Shown: positions 23,801 to 35,572, counted from the stretch's first letter. The stretch: 64,000 bases of DNA from Gamarada debralockiae (GCA_002803225.1 NXFV01001258.1:30142-94141), one strand, 5' to 3'. Made by a program: numbers and translations. The notes: generated from the sequence alone by a model not told the origin.

Positions 23801-26800
23801 ACTGGGAAGCCAAGAAAACTGGACCGACATAAACATATGCGTCTGGGACGGCCCAAAGTGTCTTAGAAAAACACCCTGCTTGAAGGATTTCTACTCCGGG
23901 CACCATCAGTTGATTGAGTTCTTCTATGTCACGCTTGGGATCCCTAACGCTTCCTGGAAGACATTGATAGAAGAAGCTCAACATATTGAAGCGTCTGACA
24001 GCATCGAGTACATTTCACAAGTATTTTTCGCTCTCAGCACCACCCTGCAGAAGGACGACGATACCCCTAAGGTTACTTATGATGACGACATTATTAAGAT
24101 GCTTACTCGAGCCCGTATCTTTCCTATTGAGACCCAAATTAGTGGAATTAGTCCTTCTACCTTCCATCACCTCTCTAGTGCTCAACAACGCGAGATATGG
24201 TTCATTGCTGATCGATTTCACTTGAGGCAGAGTTTCGAAGGCTTAGTGCCTTTGTTAGCCTTGGGTGTGGAAGACATTGAGAAGATTCGCCCTTTGATTA
24301 AGAAACTGAACATGGAACACCGATTGTTGTCAGAGGTAGCACAAGGGTTGCCAAAAGCGCTGGGCGCAAGCAGAGCATGTCCGAAATATACCAGTTTGCT
24401 TCGCGCGAAGTCAAGGTTTATTGCAAGGTACGTCTTCCGCAGCAATTTATGACAGGAGATGGCGCAACCAGTATCTTTTCCAACCGAGGAGAGATAGATC
24501 TTCATCTTCGAAGTTGCTAATCTAAAGTCTAGAATTCTGCCAGACACGTTGATCAACAAACAGTTGATAATGGCGCAGCTACGGAAGATAGAAGTATATA
24601 GCGCGGAGAAGGTGACTGTGGAGTGGTCGATAAAGCCAAACAGTTCTCATCATATGATTATGGGTCGTTCAGATTCTGGTCGCGTTAAACTGACACTTGT
24701 AGGGAACGTACTTAAGGTTATTCTCAGAGAGAACGATGTCGATGCATCCCGGCCACCCCTGGAACTCCAAGAAGCGATGACAAAGTTTTGCGGAATTACG
24801 GACCCAGTACATGTTGCGATGCTCTACTGGATCCTGGCAGAACAAGACCTTAAGGAAATTGATGATGTTCTCCAACGACGGGGAGTCCCTAACAACGTCC
24901 CAGAGTTTGACAGCTTGATCCGCAATTCAGTTATTGGTGAGACGTTAACATTCTCTGGTCTGGATGGGATGTCTGATGACACTGATGCCGATAATGCCCA
25001 TGGACGACGGTATACCGGTCGAAAAGGGAAATACGGCCCGGAGTCATCCTCAAGTAAACAGGAATCTTCAGATGCTGTGCATTCCTTCGTCGAAAGGTTC
25101 AATCTTGCAAATTCCTTTAAGAACAGGATTGCTCAATCCTGGCAGGATGCCGAACCAGAAACTATATTGTCTCATATATGCAGGTTGGAAAACATGGACC
25201 CTTTCTTGCTCTTGCCCCAAAAGAATGATGTATGGAGCCAACACATAAGAAGAGGTGGTGGATACCCGGATGACTTTGTGGGAATACTTTTCGACAATGG
25301 ACAAGACACAACCCATAATAGCTACATCCCAAGCTGTGCTCAGACATTTCCAGCGATAGTTGCAGTTTCAGGCAAGGGCCACATCCATGTTAAGGTGTCA
25401 ACAGCGGGGAAAGTGATGACTGATGAAGAGACACTATTTGCGGGCGAATTATATGTATGCCACGAACCTGATCAATGACTCTGTTTCTGACTTTCATCTC
25501 AATATAGTTCTCGAAACTACTGGAGAAACGCATGGGTCATTCTTATATACCAGCGTTTCATTGGACAAGCCGCCTACGGGGGAAAGCCGGGCTTACACCA
25601 TACAGGAGTAATGACAAGGCACGATCAGCATTCACCATTGAAGACAAATTTGGAAGCTTCACACAACTATTGGTCCGAAATGGATACAGGAAAGCCAGCT
25701 CATGGCTGTCATATCCTACCTACCATATTGAAGTCAACACGTCGGAGGAGGGACTTCTTTCGGCATTTTCGCTGAGTCCTTACCAAGTTAATAAAGTCAG
25801 TCTCTTCCATTTTATAAGCCGAGGCATTAGTGTATTTAATCTTTTATCTTTTATCAAGCTTTAAGGCTAATCGTGATGCAGGCTTGGAAATTCAATATGC
25901 AGATGCGATCAAATATCAATCCCAATGATGTTTTCGTACTTATCCGAATCTGTAATATTCGGACAGAACCTGAACTCACTCTTCTGGTAGACCCATGGCA
26001 ACTGCACGCGGAAGGTGTGTTGTCCTTGACAGCAGAATCTCATTACATAGCAGAGTTTATCGAACTACCTCCTACTATTCGCCTAGACTCGGTAGAGTTA
26101 AACCAACCCGGAAAGCAAGCGACTGAGAGGCGTTTTGGGGGGATTCTTCCAAGAAGAAGAAAGGTTTCTCAGAATCAAATTGTTACAAGGGAAGTTGATC
26201 CGGCATACTCGTACAAGCCACTCAACTTTGACGATGTCCGTCTTCTCGAGCTATTTCCTGGAACTGGAGACATGCCGATAAAGGGAGCCTTACATCGTAC
26301 ACCTTTGGAATGGGCTGGGAAATATTTTGCTTTGTCTTATGTTTGGGGTCCCGCTCTGAGGCCATTCGATATCCAGACTACCGATGGAAACATTCCCCTC
26401 ACAGGTGCTTTGCATTCAGCCTTGAAACGACTTCGAGACAAGGTTGTTCCTATTTTACTTTGGGTGGATGCAGTATGCATTAATCAGGCCGATGATCACG
26501 AAAAGATTGTCCAAATACGGCTTCTGGGGAATGTTTTTCGGAAGGCAGAAAAAGTATTTGCCTGGGCTGGTGATGAGAAAGACAACAGTAATCTTGCGGT
26601 GGAAGCTCTGGTGCAGATACGGACGCTTGCTGTCAAACCAGACGAATGGCCTAAGAACTTGCCGCCCAAGCCATCTACTTGGACTGGAAATACCCCCGCT
26701 CCTGACGACACTATTTGGGCCGATATTGGCAAGTTTTTTGAACGCGACTTGTTCCAGCGTGTTTGGGTGGTTCAGGAACTTGTACTCGCTAGTAATGTCA

Positions 26801-27963
26801 GAATCCTTTGTGGAGACTGGGACGTGAGCTGGGATGACATCTTCGCGGCTCTCGAAACCTGTCTAAACAGCTCCACTGCCATGGGACATTCGAAGCCGCA
26901 GTCACGAAAGTTTGTCTCTCAAGCAAAGCCTGCCTATGCTCTTGCTTTGACGAGAAAGGTGTTCAAAGATCCAAGATTGTCCCAAAGATTTAATCTGTTG
27001 TCCCTGCTTGATATGTTCGCTCATACCGATGCCACGATAGAGCGTGACAAGCTCTTCGCTTTACTCGGGCTTGCCTCAGACGCGGAGAATGAGATCTTCG
27101 ACCCAGATTATTATTCCCCTATTGAAGTGGTTATCCGCAGATATGCGAGCGAGTTCGTGCAGAGGGGTAATGCTATAGATCTACTATACAGAGCAGGAAC
27201 TTCGAAAGCGTACGAATTTTGTTCTTGGATCCCAAAATGGACTGGGAGGGAGCCTTGCCGGACGATCTCCACGTGGCGTGGCGCAAAAGGCACCTTCTCG
27301 GCTGGGGGCACATCCCGTACGAAGGCTAGGCTCGACAAACATAGGTTGCAAGTCTTAGGTGCGAAGGTTGACGTTATTGCTGAACTCTCACCAACTACTA
27401 CAAAGGAGCAGGATATCATATCAGTGGTCAACCTCATCCATGCATCAATCGACAAAATCAATAACTACCCAACGGGTGAGTCATGCAGGGAACTGAAGCT
27501 GAAAGTCCCGATTGGCAATGCCATGACCCCATGCACAGACGACATCGGAACCTTGGGAGAGATTATAATACAAGCCAAGGAAGCCAACCAAGCCTTCAAC
27601 TGGGCAGAAGTGTATTCCGCCATCGCCTCAGTCCAAGAAATGGTGAACTTCCTAAGAACACCACGAGATGCTCGCGAGAAGAGCTGGAAATATTGGACCA
27701 CGGCGGCCGCATTTGCCAAACGATTATCGAACGGCAGGTTTTGTACTACAGAAAGGGGATATATTGGATTTGTTCCTTATGATGCCGAGCTTGGCGATGA
27801 GATATGCGTGGTTTACGGAGGGGTGGTTCCGCTTGTGTTAAGGAAGATTGTGGCGTCTGGGGAGGCGTACAAATTGATTGGGGAGTCGTATATTCATGGT
27901 ATTATGTATGGTGAGGCACTTTTGTCTGGTGAGATCCAAGAGAAGAATTTCATTCTCGTTTGA
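20815..27963 (+). CDS. GHKL ATPase (NO VEIN/sacsin type) fused to a complete HET-domain protein
   Basis: I infer eight exons: 20815-20930, 20998-21784, 21936-23564, 23713-23732, 23756-24427, 24533-25454, 25508-25795 and 25882-27963. They total 6516 bases, or 2171 residues, in one frame. N-terminal HSP90-like ATPase: LELIQNADDN (N-box, about residue 53) and GEKGIGFKSVF (about 116). The long middle and TYHIEVNTSEEG, VFVLIRICN and LLVDPW match NO VEIN (DUF3883-type) C-termini. Without a stop, the last exon continues into a HET domain from about residue 1591: YFALSYVWG, LWVDAVCINQ, RVWVVQELVL. It then carries the usual post-HET tail (GYIGFVPYDAELGDEICVVYGG). HET domains trigger fungal incompatibility cell death; the ATPase is probably its sensor or switch. 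The 20-base exon is inferred from phase and splice sites and is the least certain point. Confidence 0.85.
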
Positions 27964-28719
27964 TTGGGTTAAATAAGCAGGGGCAACATGTAAAATAGCA
28001 ACCGATTCGAGCGAAGCAAATCACTTGTATGCCTTGTACTACCTCAAGCTTCAGGCCTGCTGTTACACTATTTAGGGCAGCCACAGCAGGGCACAGCAGG
28101 GAGATTTATGTGAATCCTAGTAAGACAGAATCATATCGGCGGCACAGTTGCACAGGGCAAGATTCATGACCTTGCAATACCTTGCCTAACAGAATCATCG
28201 AAAGCCGTATTCCCGTTGCTTAGTGCTAAGAAGACTGTTCATTGACGTATATATATGAATCATAGTATACAAAGAGGGAGCCTAAGCGTTGGCGGGCCCC
28301 CCGGATTCGTAGTGCCGCCTTCTGTGCCATCTTTGACAGTCATACATAATCATTTGTGACTTGGTATAATGGAGTAGTTGTTTGTATAATTGAGTGTCAG
28401 CTCTTTTAGCTGAGAAGTTGATCAACCGCCAGCAAATTGGGGTCATACACTCGTATGAGATGACGTTGAGTTGGTAGTGTTGGCTAAACTGTGAGGCTGA
28501 ACTACCAGTCACGCCGGCTTGAAGCCGAGGAGTCGAAACAGGTCCCCTGGCTCAATCGTCTAGCCCTGTTCACCGTTTTCACCTGCTTTCCCCCTTCGCC
28601 TCACCATTGCCACCTTAACTCACCCAATATTGCCGATAAAACAGCCCTGGTCACCTTTCCGAACAGAAACAGATTTTTTTTCACGATAGGATTGACGTGG
28701 GTTAACCAGATGTTATTTC
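27964..28719. other. Intergenic, convergent 3' flanks
   Basis: This stretch lies between the stop of the NOV-HET gene and the stop of the minus-strand F-box gene. Short frames such as 28282-28512 (minus) and 28491-28805 (plus) have no family signal. I see nothing else here. Confidence 0.5.
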
Positions 28720-29747
28720 TCATACCCGGCTCTCCACAACCGATTTGTACCAGCCTCCGACACCACCCACGGGCGGGACGAGCCTCCAGTCTCGACCAGG
28801 CCTAGTACAGGAGCATTTCTCAGCAGTACAGCTGAAGAGGAAAGGACGCGGGTTAAGGCCCAAGAAGTGAAGATTTAGAGGTGCCCAGAAGCAAAGATTA
28901 TGGAACAGCGTGAGGTTGATGTAAGAATGGCTAACGCTGCCCCACGGTATACTTCGCCAGTATTCTTTATCGGTCCAAGTAAGTGTTCGCCCCTTTCCGG
29001 CATCCCAAGTAACCCCCCCGCGAGTTTGTGAATGTTCAATCCCAATCAAAGAGTCGGTGGACATTATGAGCCACTTAATTCGCTCCTTCATCCGGCTGTC
29101 ACTGCCACGGCGTTCATCTGCCCTCGGGCGTGGAACGACGAGCGCTAAGATCTGAAGTCGAGGAAGCTGGACAATAGTCTTCTTGACCAGATTTCGCAGG
29201 GTCGTTGGCCATTCATTTCCGGGAAGGGTCGTAGCGGTTGTAGTCAAACAAATTCGGCGGACATTGGTGCAGCGGAAGAGGAGATTGACAGGAAAGCAGG
29301 GCGCGAGTTCCAATTTCCAGGCTCGATTGCTGATCTTGAATCTGGATGTCATGTGTCACTTAATGTCATCTGGCTGGAAGGGCCAACATACCCATACCAA
29401 ACCTCCAGAGATTGTACTCTGTCTAGGGTTTGGCGAGTCATATATCGGAATCTTGTTTCGTTATTGGAGGAAATAGTAAATGTTGAAAGGTCGAAATAAA
29501 CATCTAGAGCCTCTGTGTACATCTTTACGTCTGGCCGTAAAGCTTTGATCAACTCCGGGGTTTTTGATCCTTTATCCTTCTCATATCTCCTAGCAATGTC
29601 CGTATCGTGCTGAATCTTCCATTTCAGATATTCTGTGAAGATGAGGATTCGGATCTCCGGTGGGAGGTCGGCAAGACGAAAAGGAAACGAGAGGCGCAGA
29701 GTTTCGTCAGCAACAGCCTTCCAAGACTTGGACCTCGAAGACGGCAT
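28720..29747 (-). CDS. F-box-like domain protein, two exons
   Basis: The N-terminal region contains an F-box-like motif (FRLADLPPEIRILIFTEYL, about residues 20-38), as in many fungal substrate adaptors for SCF ubiquitin ligases. I chose the start at 29747 (MPSSRSKSWKAV) because it lies just before the F-box; a longer upstream frame exists. The intron is 29342-29391, joining ...VQSLEVWYG to FKISNRAWKLEL. Exons 29392-29747 and 28720-29341 sum to 978 bases, or 325 residues. The rest is typical of fungal F-box proteins (FRCTNVRRICL, LVKKTIVQLPRLQILAL) but has no recognisable repeat. The target is unknown. Confidence 0.65.
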
Positions 29748-30177
29748 TGTGATGCTAGACAAAGTTTGGTTCTTGATCAAGATTGTTGACTTGCACAGAA
29801 GGATGTACTTTGGGCTCGTTGCCGCGTCGAAAGTCAAGCTAGGAAGCAGAATAAGAAATGTCACGTTCAGGCTGCTGGCGGCTAAGTAATCTGCGTCGAC
29901 GCGTTCACTACACGCTTGGTACTAACGTATAGCGTATTATCTTGATGAAAATGCTCATGTCGAACTTCAACGTTGGCACTCGTTAATAAATAGGCAGCAA
30001 AAAGCAAATGAAAAATGAAGAAGCAAGGGACAGTGAGAGAAGGTTGGCGTTGGCTCTCCATGCTGTTGCAAGGATATACAGTATCGCACTGGCCACTAGC
30101 GACTTGGTAACCTCGACGACAATCAATCTCAAAACCCACCTCCACCAGGACAAAATGTGCTCTCAAACCTCATTCCC
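29748..30177. promoter_or_regulatory. Divergent promoter region between F-box and GT8 genes
   Basis: These 430 bases separate two genes transcribed away from each other. No clear TATA box or repeat was seen; the short frames are not supported. Confidence 0.4.
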
Positions 30178-31381
30178 ATGGCGGGCATCCGCTTCTACAC
30201 ACGTCGCATCCGCCGTCTCTTCTCCTCGCCCACCATCCAAATCGCCTCTCTGTGCCTCATCGTCTTCCTGCTCATCCGTTTCGTGATCCAGCACAACCAC
30301 GACCATGACTTGATCCCGCTTCCCCCCCGGCCAACACCTACCGCGAAGATAGACGCTGAGGGAATCAACTGGAGCAAGCTATATTATGTGCAATATGTGA
30401 CGAGCCCGAAATATCTGTGCAATGCGCTCATGGTGTGGAGTCAGATCGAGGAGATTGGGAGTCGTGCTCAGGTCAAAACCCCTCTTCGCCTCTTTCAAAC
30501 GCATTGAGCTGATACCAGCTTTAGAGAATGATGCTCTACCCTCACACTGGGTTCACAACGAAATAGACGACTACGATGAAGCTCTCGGCCTAACACCCAA
30601 TGCGCGCCTCCTCCAACAAGCCCAAAAGGACTACTACGTTAAACTCCGACCCGTTGAAGTCCTATACCAGAATAACTCCGCACAAGAGACATGGGCAGAT
30701 TCATATACCAAGCTTCTAGCTTTCAACCTCACGGAATTCGACCGTCTGTTAGCAATCGACTCTGATTCCGTGGTTCGGAAGAATCTCGATGAGTTATTCC
30801 TGCTCCCGGATGCTACTGTTGCTATGCCCTTCTTATATTGGGGAGAACCGGAGGGCTGGGCTTTTTCGTCTCAAATGATGCTCATAAAACCTTCAGCGGA
30901 TGAATTCTCCAAGATCGAGACAGCCATTAAAACCGTCAAACCAGACGAATACGATATGGACATCATTAACACCCTCTACAAGAACCAAATCCTACGCATC
31001 CCACACCGACCATTCAACTTCTCTCCGGCGAATTCCGCCGCACAAACCACCCAGCCTACCTAGGTTCTCGCTCAGCAAAGTGGGACCCCGATGTTATTCT
31101 GCAAGAAGGGAAATTCATGCATTTCTCCGACTGGCCGATCCCAAACCATGGATGAGAGCCCTAATGATTTCCTGAATAAATATATGCCGGCCTGTTCGAG
31201 GAGTGAGTACATTGGGACGAGGGATTGTAGGGATCGCACGATTTGGCTGAAACTTTATTATGATTTTGCGATGACAAGGAAGGCCGTTTGTGGAAGTGGG
31301 TTTGAGCTGCAGAGCCAGGAGTTGCCGGTGGACAGTGATTTTAGGCATGGGAAGTGGTTTCATCCTGATGAGGTTGGATAG
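30178..31381 (+). pseudogene. Type II membrane GT8-like glycosyltransferase with four apparent single-base deletions
   Basis: This is a glycosyltransferase family 8-like protein (glycogenin/GlcNAc-transferase fold) with an N-terminal signal anchor (IASLCLIVFLLIRFVI). The start at 30178 (MAGIRFYTRRIRR) is the first ATG in frame. Family signatures: YVQYVTSPKYLCNALM, TWADSYTKLLAFNLTEFDR, the metal-binding type LAIDSDSVV, AMPFLYWGEPEGW, DMDIINTLY, IPHRPF, FMHFSDWPIP and NDFLNKYMPAC. One intron (30472-30524) joins GSRAQ to RMMLYP. After that the frame changes at about 30541 (CCC), 31017 (C), 31145 (AAA) and 31151 (GG). At each point one missing base in a homopolymer would restore the family sequence. 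The gene is therefore either recently broken or affected by consensus errors. I do not give a repaired protein. Confidence 0.75.
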
Positions 31382-31651
31382 AGGAGAGAGGGAGTACATG
31401 TGTATAGTTGAAGGAAGGGGGTCGATAGGGGTGATTTGGATTATTGAGTAGCTACATACCCCTGAAGCAAGCGCATCTATTAGTCTAGCAAGAAGGCAAC
31501 GTATTACCATCCATAGTTCTGTTCCATGCCGTTTCCACCACCACAACCATGAAACCCTCCCATCATCACCGCCACCATTCATCCATCTCATCCCGTCACA
31601 TACCACCTCACGCTCTAATCCCCTTTAAAAGCTCTAGTATCCCCTAACCAA

Positions 31652-32152
31652 CTAAGCAGCATATCCACTCAATCTAAGCAAAACGCTATTCGTACCGAAA
31701 TACCCAAGCGGTCTTCCAAAACCACCTCCACCAAACCTACCCTGCAATCTCAGACCACCATCCGCATGCGCAACTCGCAGCACAAGCAGAACGGCCATCA
31801 TGTAGTTCAGAACTTTGCGATTTCCGCCGTTGAGCTCTGCAATGCCGAAGAAGGTGAAGGCTAGGAGGACATTCTCGAGGCTGTAGAAGATTGAGATGTC
31901 AGTGATCACCCACCCGTGTTTGGAAAAGATGGAGAGGGGGGAAATGAAACTCACAAGTCGCCATGGCAGCGCAATGCAATCTCAAGAGCATCATATTGAG
32001 GCTCAGAAGAGGTTGAAAGGGGTATGACTTAGGTTTGGGAGAAGGAGATCTTATCGTCGATATAGACTCGCTCTTGAGGCGTTGGGAAACGATGCGGGAG
32101 GAGAGGAGGATGTAGTAAAGCGTGAATAGGGCTGCCCATGTGTCGGTGATTG
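31652..32152 (-). pseudogene. MAPEG-like membrane protein, frameshifted, start not found
   Basis: Pieces of a MAPEG-type membrane protein (glutathione/eicosanoid metabolism family) read on the minus strand. They are ITDTWAALFTLYYILLSSR, then DALEIALRCHGD, then ENVLLAFTFFGIAELNGGN, and finally GRPLGYFGTNSVLLRLSGYAA to the stop at 31652. A clear intron (31881-31954) joins HGD-F to LEN. Between KPKS and IPLSTSSEPQYDALE the frame changes by one base near 32024. The acceptor at 32152/32153 implies an earlier exon carrying the ATG, but no CAT (minus-strand ATG) lies in 32153-32460. The gene is broken or has unusual or erroneous sequence here. Confidence 0.6.
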
Positions 32153-32687
32153 CTGTTGAGGGTAAGTCAGTATGATGGTGTGAACGGGAGCTTGGTGATC
32201 AGCTTCAGACCTGTGCAAAGATGTGAAGATGGTTGGAGACGTCAACTTACGTAACAGCTTGGAAACTGTGTGACCGACTTCAGACACCTTGAAGGATGAT
32301 ATCGTTGATCTAATTTGCAGGCTTGATGGATATGGAAACTAAGGTTTGGGTTGGAAAATTTGATGCTTATGAAGTTGTTGACTTCTATTGAAATGGAGGA
32401 TAGATAAAGGGAGTTGACTCAGTTATAAGAGGGGGCGAAGTGAATATCAAAAAAAATTGGCAGACACTATTTACCCCTCACCCAAAACAGAAGTAAAGCT
32501 CAACTTAGCTTCCTTCTCTCCGTACGACGTCGTGAGGTACGGGGTAGCACCAGTCGTTTGGTGGGTAGTGCAGATCAGCCTTGTGCCAAAACGACTCCAG
32601 GAGCTGCGCGGACACACATTAAAGAAAGGGCAAGAGAAACAGCCGAGACAGCGTAAATTAGGGGCCTCGATTCTACCGAATAACCGT

Positions 32688-33515
32688 CTATGAAACCTTA
32701 CTCCAAAGCCTCTGAACAGCTTCCCAATATCTCTTCTCATCTATCATGAGATGTCCACAGTGGCCACTCTCAAGAAACTTCTCTCTATCGACCACATACC
32801 CCAACTTCTTCGCCTCTTCAATATGCTCTTCCACAAACTTCTGTTCAACCATATCATCCGCTTCGCTGTAAATATATAGTCTAGGTGTGTCTACATCCAT
32901 CAAAGTCTTGGTATTAAGATCCAGTCTCACTTTCTCCACCAAATCCAATTCTCCTACAGCAAAATAGTACAGCCGATAAAGCCAGTAAAACATTCGCAGC
33001 ACAAATATACCGATTGCTTTCACAACTGGATTCTTTGGTAATGCGACCGCGAATGCGCGGACCGTAGCTTCGTACGTTGCTCTGCCGGGTGTGCTGTCCA
33101 ATATCACCGCGGTGGTGGGCAATGGCTTTCCCATTTTCTCCCGATATATCCTTGCGATCATCAAACTCGTCCAGGATCCTCCATTGGAGAAGAAATGCAG
33201 TAGCAGCTTCGCCTTTGGAGGGAGAGTATAGAGGATGTTGAGGATAGGCGCGACGCGCTTGAGGCTCGCAGCATGGGTGGCGAAGGCAGCGTCGACGGAA
33301 GTCGTGGTGATCGCAAGAATGCGCGCTGAAGGATACAGCTTCTCGTAGCCCGCTGTGTACTTGGAGATGTGTCGAGGAGAGGCGTCCATCCAGCCGCAGA
33401 TTAGGATGAGGTCGGGATGCGATTCAGACGAGGATGTAGTAGCAGGCTCGTGGATGTAGACTGAGCCATTGAGACGTGTGAAATGCTCAAGGCCGCTCAC
33501 AGCTTTGGAGGGCAT
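32688..33515 (-). CDS. TMEM53/DUF829 (PaxU-like) alpha/beta hydrolase
   Basis: A single-exon protein of 275 residues matches the DUF829/TMEM53 family; PaxU of indole-diterpene clusters is a fungal member. Visible features are LILICGWMDA near residue 37, the nucleophile elbow HFFSNGGSW with Ser110, VILDSTPGRATY, and an acid-side motif YIYSEADDMV. The catalytic His is probably in SGHCGHLM near the end. Length and frame are intact, in contrast to the two damaged genes upstream. No biosynthetic cluster surrounds it, so a housekeeping or unknown hydrolase role is more likely than indole-diterpene synthesis. Confidence 0.8.
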   Translation of the reverse strand: MPSKAVSGLEHFTRLNGSVYIHEPATTSSSESHPDLILICGWMDASPRHISKYTAGYEKLYPSARILAITTTSVDAAFATHAASLKRVAPILNILYTLPPKAKLLLHFFSNGGSWTSLMIARIYREKMGKPLPTTAVILDSTPGRATYEATVRAFAVALPKNPVVKAIGIFVLRMFYWLYRLYYFAVGELDLVEKVRLDLNTKTLMDVDTPRLYIYSEADDMVEQKFVEEHIEEAKKLGYVVDREKFLESGHCGHLMIDEKRYWEAVQRLWSKVS

Positions 33516-34542
33516 CTTGGGTGAGGTGCAGCTTCTCCTGGCCGAAAAAAAGGAAAAAGGAGGGAGATAGATACCTACCTCTTCATATTACTCTGAGACT
33601 TGACAGCTGGTTGCAGATGCGAGGTTGCCTCGAGGAAATACCACGCCGTCGGAACTGAACAGATTCCCTATCCGTGCCTCGGCGTACAGACGGGGCATGA
33701 TTTGAACCGACTGGGCTTCTTCTTACCTTGGAAGTACACGACGTTCTATCATATCACTGTATTTGATTTGTTTGATAGACTACGAAGTCGAGGAGGTCAT
33801 TTAATAAATTTCAGAAGGAGCAAGGCACTTCGGTGGCTCTTCACACGCTAAAGATTTCAACCTCGTCTTCTCGTCGACTCCTCCTATGCTTTCCCAGTAC
33901 AGTACACGTGTATTGAAATATGTTTTGATCCGTTAATATGAGCAAGGCTTACTTTGATGGTTATTAAAATACCTTTTCCATATTGCTGTCACACGTAGGA
34001 TGGTTGCCGATGCCTTCTCTCACCAGACGGGCACACTTCGGCAATCAAAGAACCGGTAGCTGAGTGCCTATGTACGAAGTGTCCGAAGTACGTCCAAATC
34101 TTTTCTGTGCTCTCTCCCCAAAGTAGTCTTGTCAATCTATCCAGGCTTGTGCCCGAGTAATTACCCGCTTTCTTCGACTGCAAAGGTCGTGGCATCGACT
34201 TCAAGCCGTATGCCCAGATGGCCAAGTGACAATAAAGAAAATTAACGGGCTCCTTGAACTTTTGGCTTAAGGAGTCGGCCGCAAACAGAAGCCCCGATGT
34301 TGCATTTAGACAAATTGTGAGCAGTGACAAGGCTGCAAACGCTGATAAGTATGAAGCTTTCTTATTCTCAAAGGCGCATCGGAATTACGAGTATCGCAGC
34401 CCATTTTTCAGCCGTTGCTCGAGTTGATAACTCAACATTTGAAATTTTCTGGTTCATCCAAGCTATTGGCAGTGGGACCGCTGTACGAGATTGCATGTTA
34501 CCCCTTTCTCTGATCGCCAAACTTGAGGAAAATACTGACTAA
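33516..34542. other. Intergenic, no supported gene
   Basis: This contains the upstream flank of the TMEM53-like gene (CT-rich at 33540-33600) and short frames at 33600-33851 (plus), 33989-34330 (minus) and 34324-34542 (plus) with no family signal. The last may be an upstream exon of the coiled-coil gene that follows. Confidence 0.4.
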
Positions 34543-35572
34543 CGCTTCTACAGGTCTTCAGAAAAAACCCGATAGTCAGAAGATCAAGGACTTGAGAGCT
34601 GAGAAAGACACTGCTACCCAGGCTGTGAAAGACCTGCGACGTGAGCTTAATGGGACTAAGAGGGTCTCGAAGACACGCTTAAAGCGCTAGATGATTGTAA
34701 GCTCTCCACATGTTAGTTGAGCTGTATTTGGGGGGCGAAATATAGTGGCATTTCTAGACCTAGCTGATATCTAAGGAGCTGAAATACAAGGAGGGGCAGA
34801 ACTCTCTTATATCACAAAAGAGCGGGAAAATACAGGCTATACCTGATTAGGCAATTCCAACCAACACCACACCTCATACAGCAACTAAATCCTATATCAT
34901 TCCTTCCCATCAGGCAAAAGGCGTCGTGTTTGCGTGCTCACTAACGCTTTTTGTAGGCCTTAACAAGGAACCAGGTAGTCCAGAGATCAGGCAGTAGCTC
35001 CAGCACTCGCAGCGGATTGAGGACTTGAGAACACAGAGAGATGCTGCTATCCAAGCCGCGGAAGATGCGCAACTTCGGTTCGATGAAGCTGACGCGGATC
35101 ACGGGGACCGCCTTCAGAACTTACGGACGGCGAGAGATGATTCTATGAGCTTTGTGGATGACCTACAAGGTCGGCTCGTTGAAGCTGAGGCAGATCTTGA
35201 TAGGACAAAGAAGGCGTTGGAAGATTGTAAGCTCCTATATTTGCTGAACTGCTGAGTTTGGCAGCAAGTGATTGGGTAAAGAGTAACTGACGTTTCTGAA
35301 TACATCTCGCAGGCAAAAGCCAAAGCCAACATCACCAAATACGCCGCCACCAGTTGGACGAGGTAATGGAGGCTCAGGAGGAGGCTAAGGAGGTGGGAAC
35401 GTCAGCGAGATCTCTGAGGGTACACCTGTCGCCACGCCAGGCGGCACAAAAAGGAATGCCAGACCGTGCGCCAGATTGCTACGGGAAACAAAAGCCAACA
35501 TGAGGAGAGCTAGAGGCTGGTATCCTGATGAGGAATTTCATGTTAATGAGCCGACATCTCCGCCAGATTGAG
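34543..35572 (+). pseudogene. Decayed coiled-coil gene with a duplicated exon module
   Basis: Two similar modules each follow a CTAACGCTTNTNNAG acceptor-like sequence. The first reads KIKDLRAEKDTATQAVKDLR. The second reads RIEDLRTQRDAAIQAAEDAQ and LVEAEADLDRTKKALEDC; both are heptad-rich coiled coils. Each ends at a GATNGTAAGCTC donor. A third piece in another frame reads TPVATPGGTKRNARP and RRARGWYPDEEFHVNEPTSP before a stop at 35572. Stop codons interrupt module 1 (TAG near 34690), the linker to module 2 (TAG near 34997) and the third piece (TAA near 35371). I infer a degenerate gene, but a real gene with unusual splicing cannot be excluded. No known family is recognised. Confidence 0.4.

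Noticed and set aside
26444..26827. 127-codon frame inside the HET exon
   Set aside because: Same-strand shadow of the HET coding frame.
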